64,000 bases of DNA from Variovorax guangxiensis. GTDB taxonomy: Bacteria > Pseudomonadota > Gammaproteobacteria > Burkholderiales > Burkholderiaceae_C. A program made the translations under genes and the position numbers. The stretch covers positions 1 through 64,000 of the forward strand of contig NZ_RXFT01000001.1 in the NCBI RefSeq assembly GCF_003952165.1. The letters are read 5' to 3'. The notes beneath the pieces were generated by a model. The model saw nothing but the letters and a program-made list of their open reading frames with translations, made no database searches and was not told the DNA's origin. Numbering within the stretch: position 1 is the first letter of the stretch; each line of letters starts with the position of its first letter. Below are positions 1-6,739 of this stretch, piece by piece.

Positions 1-282
1 ACCATGCAGGCGCTTCAGGTTCGCCTTCAGTTCCTCTCGCCCCGCGTCTTCGTCGGGAAAGATCAGGAAGGTCCTGCCCGATCGGGTGGTGGCGAATCCG
101 ATGTAGCCCTTTGCTTTCCTGGGCGCTGGCACGCCATCGACTTTCCTGGCGGTCAGGTCGCCGGGATTGTTGATGCGCCATGGCAGCGTTCCGCCCGAGC
201 GCAGCAGGTGACGGCCGTCCTCGCAGATGAATTCGGCGACTTCGATGTTGGGGTGGTAGGTTGCAGATATCAGTCTGGACAT
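1..282 (-). CDS. Cargo-like protein behind vgrG (partial, runs off the window)
   Basis: An open frame starts with ATG at 282 behind an AAGGGA-type ribosome site and stays open to the window edge, so only the first 94 residues are visible. Residues 35-43 read WRINNPGDL, followed by a stretch ending in FLIFPDEDAG. I associate NNPG(N/D)(L/I) plus a Phe/Pro/Asp segment with phage structural or lysozyme-like proteins and with cargo genes behind VgrG. The start lies 17 bases after the stop of the truncated vgrG, so the two are probably co-transcribed. A cell-wall role is inference from motif and position; the C-terminus is not visible. Confidence 0.5.
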   Translation of the reverse strand, partial: MSRLISATYHPNIEVAEFICEDGRHLLRSGGTLPWRINNPGDLTARKVDGVPAPRKAKGYIGFATTRSGRTFLIFPDEDAGREELKANLKRLHG

Positions 283-299
283 GCGGGTGTTTCCCTTGC

Positions 300-806
300 T
301 CAAGCCAAGTCGGTCAGGTGGGCTTCGATGCTCTCCATCTCGCACAGCCGCGAGACGAAGGAGAAGTCACTCTCGTCGTACTGCACGCAGTAGTCCCACA
401 CGCGGTACTCGCGGGCCAGTCGCCTCTCCATGGGGTAGCCATAGCCTTCGAGCACATCGGAGACGATGTCCGGAACGGTCCTGCCCTGGAAGATGTGGAA
501 GTCGCTCCGCCGCGTCGCAAGCCACAGCCATGGGCGCAGCTTCATCCGGTAGAAGCTGTGCCGGGCGTCCTCTCCGGTCGGGCCGAAGGATGCGATGACA
601 CCGCCCAGGGGGCGCGTGTCACCACTCTCCGCTTTCACCGCCACGGTGGCGGTCTTGCCGAGCAGCATCTTCGGATCGACGCTGTTGCTGGTGCCCAGCA
701 GGTCCACATCGAAGTCATGGAGCTGGCTCAGCGCCTCGCGGCCGGTGAGCCGGTGGAATTGCAGCGCTTCCCCCATCGGGGTCTGAATGGAAACCCGGCG
801 CGTCAT
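300..806 (-). CDS. vgrG: Truncated type VI secretion spike protein VgrG (N-terminal fragment)
   Basis: The 168-residue product matches the gp27-like N-terminal part of VgrG: MTRRVSIQTPMGEALQFHRL, then LTGREALSQLHDFDVDLL, RPWLWLATRRSDFHIFQ, and the DESDFSFVSRL segment that precedes the EGIYYYF region in full proteins. Full VgrGs are several hundred residues and continue into a gp5-like needle; here the frame ends in ESIEAHLTDLA and a stop. The needle is missing, so this cannot form a complete spike and is probably a remnant. The ATG at 806 is chosen because family members begin there; a GTG at 833 in the same frame is possible. A 24-codon frame with a strong ribosome site (877-803) overlaps this start by ATGA. 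Confidence 0.82.
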   Translation of the reverse strand: MTRRVSIQTPMGEALQFHRLTGREALSQLHDFDVDLLGTSNSVDPKMLLGKTATVAVKAESGDTRPLGGVIASFGPTGEDARHSFYRMKLRPWLWLATRRSDFHIFQGRTVPDIVSDVLEGYGYPMERRLAREYRVWDYCVQYDESDFSFVSRLCEMESIEAHLTDLA

Positions 807-1095
807 CGCACCGCCGAAGACGCAGAGACGCACGGCGCCGGGCGAACATGCCGGCGCGTGCCATCGAAGATGGACATGGATCCTCCCTGAAATCAGTGCC
901 GCTCTGATCGGCGGCGTGTTTCGTCGGAGTATCCAAGTGCGCGGCGTCTTTCATTCGACGCCGCCGAATGCTTCAGCGGATTCGTGAACGAATGCGCGCA
1001 GCGGCGGTGGGGCCTCTATCTGCGCTCGAGTGTTGGTGTCGAATGTTCACTGGCTGACGAGCCAGCCGCACCCATTGAGCGCGTTCACGCTACTT

Positions 1096-1917
1096 TCACA
1101 AGCGGTCGAGATACCGCCCCAGCACCGAGTTGAACCGCTGCGGCGCCTCGAGCGCAGGCAGATGCGCGGTGCCCTGAAGCACGAAGCTTTCTGCCCCGGG
1201 TATGCGTTGCGCCAGCACGCTGCATCGCTCCTGCAGCAGCGGCAGGTCGAGATCGCCCCACAGCACGAGCGTAGGCGCCCGGATGGCCTCTACGCGCTCC
1301 CATGCTGAAGGCTCCTCGGTTGCCGCACCAGGGTGGGCGGCTCGCAAGGCCTTGCCGTTCATCGACAGGAAGAGCTGGCGCGCGTCGCCTCCCACTCGGC
1401 CTGCCGGGCTCAAGGGGCCGTCCAGCCACAGGCGCGCCCGAAGCTCGTTCTTCGCATCCAGGTCGCCCAGCGCCTCGGCAGCGCTGATCGCATCCATGAT
1501 CGATTTCACCGGCTCGCCATGCTGCGGGGCGGGTGCGCCGCGCACGCCCGGCGCAACAACAACGAGTCCGCTTACCCGGTCGGGCCGGGCCAACGTCGCA
1601 TCGATGGCAACTCGGCCTCCCAGTGAGCAGCCGACCAGCACAGCCTTGTCGTAGCCCAGCGAATCCATCACCGCCCAGAGATCGGCCACGTTGGAATGAG
1701 GCGTCGGGTGCAGCGTGCGCGAATCGCCGAAGCCCCGTCGGTCGTAGCTCGCCACCGGGTGCGCCGACGTCAGCGCGCTCCATTTACCGTGCCACGTGCG
1801 CCGGTCCGCGACGTTGGCGTGCAGAAAAAGAACAGGCATGCCGGTGGCGCCATCGTCTGCCTGGTGCTCGACCGCAAGCGACGCGCCGGGCACTTCAATC
1901 CATTCCAGTTTGCGCAT
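1096..1917 (-). CDS. Alpha/beta-fold hydrolase
   Basis: A 273-residue cytoplasmic protein with the full alpha/beta hydrolase pattern: oxyanion strand VLFLHANVADRRTWHGKW (residues 29-46), SYDRRGFGDS (57-66), nucleophile elbow GCSLGG with Ser98, acid Asp222 in LVLWGDLDLP, and His252 in GTAHLPALEAP. Length and order match the carboxylesterase / 3-oxoadipate enol-lactonase-like group. No signal peptide. It stands alone, convergent with nothing and separated from vgrG by about 290 bases. The substrate cannot be told from sequence; ester or lactone hydrolysis is the family default. Confidence 0.85.
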   Translation of the reverse strand: MRKLEWIEVPGASLAVEHQADDGATGMPVLFLHANVADRRTWHGKWSALTSAHPVASYDRRGFGDSRTLHPTPHSNVADLWAVMDSLGYDKAVLVGCSLGGRVAIDATLARPDRVSGLVVVAPGVRGAPAPQHGEPVKSIMDAISAAEALGDLDAKNELRARLWLDGPLSPAGRVGGDARQLFLSMNGKALRAAHPGAATEEPSAWERVEAIRAPTLVLWGDLDLPLLQERCSVLAQRIPGAESFVLQGTAHLPALEAPQRFNSVLGRYLDRL

Positions 1918-2320
1918 GCTCGCGACGATAGTGATTCAGGGCCGCGTTGACCAACGAACGAGACTGCCTTCAGCCTCCAACTGTCAGAGCTTTGTGTCCC
2001 GCCGCAGCGCCCCGGCAGATATCCCGCCGATTCGAGAAATCCTCGACGAAATCTTTTCTCTTGCGCGGCTTCGCTTCTCTAAAGTGAATGCCCCTGTCGC
2101 AAAACGCCCCTCCTTGTGGGCGACGACCACCGATCGTGAAAGGAGCTCCCCCCAACGGCTGACCAAGTGAACTGATGAACCGCCTGCCTCACGGCGGGTT
2201 GCCGGTGCTCCTCGGTGCACTGGTGCGAACGTGAGGCACAAAAGGCGACGGCCAGGGCGCGCAAACACCCTGACCGTCTGACCACATGACGTGCATAACC
2301 TCGAAAAGCGAGCACACCAA
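1918..2320. other. Gene-poor spacer with one imperfect hairpin
   Basis: About 400 bases between the hydrolase start and the next gene hold no convincing coding frame. Positions 2247-2257 and 2268-2278 form an 11-bp inverted repeat with one mismatch (GACGGCCAGGG / CCCTGACCGTC) around a 10-base loop. It has no T tract, so it is not an obvious intrinsic terminator. A 19-codon ATG frame at 2175-2234 was seen but is unsupported. The divergent promoters for both neighbours must lie here; I could not place them. Confidence 0.3.
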
Positions 2321-2653
2321 ATGGCTACCCGAATTATGGCCGGGCGTCCCACGCCCAAATCTTCCCGCCGCAGCGGCAGCAGCAACAGCAACAGCACCAC
2401 GCGCGGCACCACCACCAAGCCCACGGCGCCCACCCCGACGCCCGACGAGGCAAGGGAACTACTCGAAATCAAACTGGCGCAGCTGAACTCGCTGCTGTGG
2501 TGCTGTTATGGCGACGGCAACGGGTGGTTCGAGGAGGCGGGGGAGAAGCATCGGGACAACATGCTCTGGATTGCTTCTGATCTGGCTCGGGAGGCGGAGA
2601 TGTTGTTGGAGGTGAGTAGTGGGGATAGGGGAGGGCAGGCCGGGATCGGCTGA
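2321..2653 (+). CDS. Small protein of unknown function
   Basis: The 110-residue product has a Ser/Thr/Pro-rich low-complexity N-terminus (residues 5-40) and a compact C-terminal part with LNSLLWCCYGDGNGWFEEAG followed by EKHRDNMLWIASDLAREAEM, which reads like one folded helical unit with a Cys pair. I do not recognise the family with certainty. ATG at 2321 is preferred; a GTG at 2291 would add ten residues. The ordered C-terminal composition argues for a real gene, while no partner is evident. Confidence 0.55.
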   Translation: MATRIMAGRPTPKSSRRSGSSNSNSTTRGTTTKPTAPTPTPDEARELLEIKLAQLNSLLWCCYGDGNGWFEEAGEKHRDNMLWIASDLAREAEMLLEVSSGDRGGQAGIG

Positions 2654-2727
2654 CAGCCCGGCATCCCACAAAAGCGGGATGCACTAGAACTTTCCTCTCC
2701 GCTAATGTCGGGCTGAGGAGGGTTCCT

Positions 2728-3498
2728 ATGCCGATCCCAAACTTGTTCTACGGGCACCAAGATGCCCTGATGAGAGGCGCATCGCCCACAACGTTGGCTG
2801 TGGGCGACTCCTGGTTCTGGTATCCGTTCGACAACCTGCTCGGCGAGATCGCCGGGAGCCGACCGCTGCAGTCGATCGTCGTGGCGGGCTACAACGGCTC
2901 CGAGGCGTCGGAATGGAAGGGCAAGTACGCCGACTCCATCAAGACCACCTTCGACATGTACGCGAGAGGCCCTCTCGTGAAGGCGCTCCTGCTTAGCGGT
3001 GGCGGGAACGACATCGTGGGCCAGACGAACTTCCCGAAGCTGATCAAGGCCAACTGTTCGGCCTGCCAGTCAGTTCCAGCGTGCTACGCCGATGACCAGC
3101 CATCGAAGGCGCTGGAAAAGATCATCGGGCACTACCGAAGGCTCATCAAAATCTTCAGGACCTACAACCCGACCGCCGTGGTCGTGCTTCACAACTATGA
3201 CGACGCATACGCCACGGGAGAGGGCGTTTTTGGGCCTGCCGACTGGCTCAAGGTGCCGATGGAGAAATGCAGCGTTCCTGTCTCGCTGCGCAAGGATCTA
3301 TTCGCAGACTTGGTGACTGCCTTCGGCAAGGCACAGGACGCGTTGGCGGCGGAACCCGGTTTGGGAAAGATCGTCGCGCTGAAGACGACAGGCACATTGA
3401 CGGTGCATCAGTGGGCCAACGAACTGCACCCCACTCCCGAAGGATTTCGGCGGCTGACAGAGCGGAAGTTCTTGCCAGCACTGGACGCCGTTTGGTGA
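2728..3498 (+). CDS. SGNH/GDSL-hydrolase-like protein
   Basis: A 256-residue protein with the blocks of the SGNH hydrolase fold: block I VGDSWFWYP with Ser28, GGGND at 91-95 (block III, with Asn), and a C-terminal NELHPTPEGF with His234 (block V), where the usual acid three residues before His is Asn. There is no signal peptide. A good AGGAGG ribosome site lies just upstream of ATG 2728. SGNH enzymes cleave acyl esters; the exact substrate is unknown. The next gene is a secreted phospholipase-like protein 50 bases on, and a degraded second copy of this gene pair lies at 6370-6660, so the two travel together. Confidence 0.7.
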   Translation: MPIPNLFYGHQDALMRGASPTTLAVGDSWFWYPFDNLLGEIAGSRPLQSIVVAGYNGSEASEWKGKYADSIKTTFDMYARGPLVKALLLSGGGNDIVGQTNFPKLIKANCSACQSVPACYADDQPSKALEKIIGHYRRLIKIFRTYNPTAVVVLHNYDDAYATGEGVFGPADWLKVPMEKCSVPVSLRKDLFADLVTAFGKAQDALAAEPGLGKIVALKTTGTLTVHQWANELHPTPEGFRRLTERKFLPALDAVW

Positions 3499-3548
3499 AG
3501 ATCAGCGCGGGCAAGACGGAGAAGCGCAAAGCTTACGGAGGCGAGAAG

Positions 3549-4652
3549 ATGCATTGGAGTGCGACAACTGCTGCCGCAGTGGCGTTCATGTTGATGCCGT
3601 GGACGACCTTAGCTTTCGAGCTGTCTCCAGACGGGACTTCGTTCGAAAAGAAACTTGCGCAGAAAGGGCAACCAACAGGGGACAGGTTGCTCAGCAAGCT
3701 GACGGACTTGGGCGTTCGAAAATTCGGTAGCCCTGTCCATGAAGAAATCGCAAACCGATCATTGGATTGCGATGGAGACGCTGACATTTGCGCTGACCCC
3801 GACTGGGACCCAGCACAGGCCTATGTGCTTGCCGGAGTGCGCTGGAACGATGACCCGCCATTCCGGTTCGAGTCTTCGTTCGGAAAGTACAGGGGATGCA
3901 AGGCCGGAGACACAGTGCGCCTCGTCGTCCAGCCCGAATGCTGGGCACGGGTGTTCTACGACGGCAAGACAAGAGCGGCTCGTGGCGAAGTGCTGAACGC
4001 CAAGACGGCGCCATTGCTTGTGCGCTCCCACTTTGGGGACATGCAGTTCCTTCACGCGATGGGATCGGTCGATGGTGAGCCGCCGGACGTCACCTACGGG
4101 CGAATCATGATGTGGGCCGAATTCACGTGGAAGGTTGCGACCAGAAAAATCCCCGCAAACGGCATCGTTGCGAATCAAGACGTGGCGGGTATTCGCGACG
4201 TCTTTGGTATGAACGGATGGAGTGTGCAGGACCTGTTTGCACTCGGCAACCCCAATATCCGCAAACCTTCCTATCTGGGTGCGGTCGCGTTCGGAAGCCT
4301 CCTACATACCACTCAGGATTCGTTCTCTCGAGCGCATGTCGAGCGGGAACAAGTGACGAAGGGGGCCAAGTGCCCGGGCGCTGCTAGCGACTATGCGGCG
4401 CCAGGCGCCATCAGAGAGTTTCACGCTTATGGTCGCCAAGATGCAGACAAGCACTCCACCGCGGACGTTCGTGCTGCGTTCTCAGTTCACTGGGCTTCCG
4501 GCGCACCAAGCGCGGTGGACGTAGGAAGAGTGCTTGCGCAGTTTTATGACCGTCAAGCGGAGTGGATGGAGGTTCGGCCGTATGTGGAATGCGTATTTCG
4601 GTTGGCACCGAATGCGACGGCTGCGTCTCCTGGTGACTACGCGGTTGATTGA
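3549..4652 (+). CDS. Secreted zinc-phospholipase-C-like protein
   Basis: The 367-residue product begins with a signal peptide (residues 1-22, hydrophobic core AAAVAFMLMPWTTLAF). Two histidine patterns stand out: SPVHEEI (His64, Glu65) and LLHTTQDSFSRAHVER with His253, Asp257, His263. HxxxDxxxxxH is the zinc-ligand pattern of the zinc-dependent phospholipase C / S1-P1 nuclease fold. Several cysteines (CDGDADIC, CKAGD, QPECW) suggest disulfides in the periplasm. The ATG at 3549 follows GGAGG; an open frame back to 3267 overlaps the previous gene and is not used. The function is inferred from the metal motif and fold class; it could also be a nuclease or a toxin domain. Confidence 0.55.
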   Translation: MHWSATTAAAVAFMLMPWTTLAFELSPDGTSFEKKLAQKGQPTGDRLLSKLTDLGVRKFGSPVHEEIANRSLDCDGDADICADPDWDPAQAYVLAGVRWNDDPPFRFESSFGKYRGCKAGDTVRLVVQPECWARVFYDGKTRAARGEVLNAKTAPLLVRSHFGDMQFLHAMGSVDGEPPDVTYGRIMMWAEFTWKVATRKIPANGIVANQDVAGIRDVFGMNGWSVQDLFALGNPNIRKPSYLGAVAFGSLLHTTQDSFSRAHVEREQVTKGAKCPGAASDYAAPGAIREFHAYGRQDADKHSTADVRAAFSVHWASGAPSAVDVGRVLAQFYDRQAEWMEVRPYVECVFRLAPNATAASPGDYAVD

Positions 4653-4779
4653 GGGGCGCGACCCATTGAGATTTCAAATGATTTGCCGTGACTATCTCTT
4701 TGGTGGCGCAGCAGGCAGTTCACTAGGCCAAGAAAATTCTTGGCTGTCGGTCGACAGTGCACCAGTTTAGGAAAATGAG

Positions 4780-6396
4780 ATGGCAAAGAGCTACCGCCGC
4801 CTGAATATTTTTATGGCAAAGCCCTTAAGTGACGGACAACGTTTTGAGGACCTGCTCGCTGACGCGCCGGTGGACACTTACCCAATGGCAGATGCCTTGG
4901 ATATCGACGGAACCCTTTACGTGAGGAGAAGCGCGGAGAAGAGGCCTAGTTGGGGTTCTGTGCTCGACGAGGTAGCGGGCCGCGTCATACTGGGCCTCGC
5001 AAATCAATCGAGTGCTGCGGTGCTACTGCTTCGAGTGGACGGCGACATCTTTGCCTTTGTCTTTGGCTATGGCCGGTATCTAATCGAGCAGTCGCTTTTT
5101 GTTCAGGACTTTGGCCTCCGCACGGCGCTCAACACGCTCGACGACAAGTCACTGCGCAGCGTCGATTTGCATACCCTAGAAGACCAGCCTGTTCAGAAGA
5201 AATCTCAGGCTGCTCGCGATTCGGAGGTAGGGGTGTTCGGCATCGACATCCTACGGGACGTTCTTCGCGCCGTGACGGGTGTCCCCAAGCGCGGAGTTGG
5301 CCTTACGCACATCGCCGGTGGAGACGCGATGTTCTCTTTTGGTGCCGACATGGAAGCTGCGGATTTCCCGACATTGGCCCGCCGCGTCAAAGGCTACTAC
5401 ACCAATGACGACTACAAGACGTCCTTCTCGTGGGTGGACAACGTCCGCAGGGTCAAGGACGACGTCTCGATTGATGCGCTGAACGCGAAGTTGGTCCAAG
5501 CTGTATCTGCGCGTAATCCTGGAATCATGGTCACGCTGCCGGAGATCGGCGCATGGGACACGATCCTCGGCTTTAGCTTTACACGGAATAAGGACGGTGT
5601 GCGTCCCGTCATCGATTCTGCCGACTACTTCGGCACCATTCCTGATTTGGCGCGTCTAACCATCGAGGGCTTGAAGCGCGACCGGCTTTTTGTTCACGAC
5701 GTCGATGGCAACATTACCGAATACCCTGTGTATCGCTGCATCTACTTCGAGATCGTCGACGGCGACAAAACGAAGATCATCTTCGATGGAAAATGGTACG
5801 AAGTTGATGCAACATTCATTGGCCGCATTGCCGAGATATTGAACTTGGTCCAGATATCCACCCTTACATTCCCAGCAGTTGAAGTGTGGGACGAGGGGGG
5901 TAAATCGAAAATTGAATCCGAGGGCGATTACAACATTCGAGCGGCCGCGGCGCATGGATATTTCCTGCTGGACAAGAAGCTCGTCAAGACCGACCGATCC
6001 ACATCGCCCATAGAACTCTGCGACCTCCTTACTCCTGCTAAGCAATTGGTGCACGTAAAGCATCGCAAGGGCGGATCGGCCGGACTGAGCCATCTCTTTG
6101 CTCAGGGCGGAGTGGCCGCTGAAATCATGCTTGGTGACAAGGCGTTCCGCAAAAAGGCGCGAACGGTGCTGCGCAGGGTAAATCCGGCCGCAGGTGATCT
6201 CGTGCCCTTGGACACCCTCAGGAGTGCCGACTATGAGATTGTTTTCCTTATCTTGGGCGAGGGCAGTGCGACGCTCAAGCAGAACTTGCCGTTTTTCAGC
6301 AAAGTCAACCTATCGAAAGCTTTCGAAAACCTTACCCAACGTGGATTCAGGGTATCGATTTCTGGCGTGCCAACGACACCGCGCTTGACCCCTTAA
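4780..6396 (+). CDS. TIGR04141 / DUF6119 family protein (putative defence gene)
   Basis: A 538-residue soluble protein with the hallmarks I associate with the sporadically distributed TIGR04141/DUF6119 family: N-terminal RRLNIFMAKP, a central domain with FSFTRNKDG, and the conserved block VKHRKGGSAGLSHLFAQG near residues 426-443. Members occur patchily in mobile and defence regions; their biochemical activity is not established to my knowledge. The last eight or so residues (VPTTPRLTP) read into DNA homologous to the SGNH gene in another frame, so the native C-terminus may have been altered by the junction. Its base composition is poorer in G/C than the core genes, which fits transfer. No partner overlaps it; the AAA ATPase follows after 343 bases. 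Confidence 0.75.
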   Translation: MAKSYRRLNIFMAKPLSDGQRFEDLLADAPVDTYPMADALDIDGTLYVRRSAEKRPSWGSVLDEVAGRVILGLANQSSAAVLLLRVDGDIFAFVFGYGRYLIEQSLFVQDFGLRTALNTLDDKSLRSVDLHTLEDQPVQKKSQAARDSEVGVFGIDILRDVLRAVTGVPKRGVGLTHIAGGDAMFSFGADMEAADFPTLARRVKGYYTNDDYKTSFSWVDNVRRVKDDVSIDALNAKLVQAVSARNPGIMVTLPEIGAWDTILGFSFTRNKDGVRPVIDSADYFGTIPDLARLTIEGLKRDRLFVHDVDGNITEYPVYRCIYFEIVDGDKTKIIFDGKWYEVDATFIGRIAEILNLVQISTLTFPAVEVWDEGGKSKIESEGDYNIRAAAAHGYFLLDKKLVKTDRSTSPIELCDLLTPAKQLVHVKHRKGGSAGLSHLFAQGGVAAEIMLGDKAFRKKARTVLRRVNPAAGDLVPLDTLRSADYEIVFLILGEGSATLKQNLPFFSKVNLSKAFENLTQRGFRVSISGVPTTPRLTP

Positions 6397-6660
6397 TCAA
6401 GAAGTCTGTGCAGGCGGTAGAGCCCGGATTGGGAAAGCAGTTGAGCGTAAGACGACGGGTACTTTGCGAAGGATCAATGGGCCACCGAATTGCATCCCAT
6501 GCCTGAGGGGTTTCGACAGCTCTCAGAGGTGAAGTTCTTGTCGCTGCTGGATGCTGTGTGATTGCAGTCAGCAGAAGGCTGCAAGAGAAGAGCAAAGAAG
6601 TACGACGGTCGAAAGATGCACTAGACCGCGACGAGCGTAGCCGCTACGGCGTTCCTGTTG
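6370..6660 (+). pseudogene. Degraded second copy of the SGNH 3' end and phospholipase-like 5' end
   Basis: Read through two frameshifts, this stretch gives AVEPGLGK, KTTGTL, then QWATELHPMPEGF and KFLSLLDAV with a stop at 6561, closely matching AAEPGLGK, KTTGTL, QWANELHPTPEGF and KFLPALDAV of the SGNH-like gene at 2728-3498. After a spacer of similar length, ATG 6616 opens MH-stop-TATSVAATAFLL, the counterpart of MHWSATTAAAVAFML in the phospholipase-like signal peptide, with TAG where TGG is expected. Homology fades near 6660. It is therefore the remnant of a second SGNH/phospholipase pair, cut on the left by the TIGR04141 gene and on the right by the AAA gene. It also accounts for the gene-free gap 6397-6739. 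Confidence 0.85.
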
Positions 6661-6739
6661 AGCCGGGGAGCGCAATGGAACGTCCTGGGGCCAAGAGACT
6701 ACTAAGCGTGCCGCCCCTTACCAACATGGAGGCCATGAA

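Noticed and set aside
2175-2234. 19-codon ATG frame in the 1918-2320 spacer
   Set aside because: No ribosome site at proper distance, no conserved feature, and chance expectation is high.
2247-2278. Hairpin as an intrinsic terminator
   Set aside because: The stem is decent but no T tract follows on either strand.
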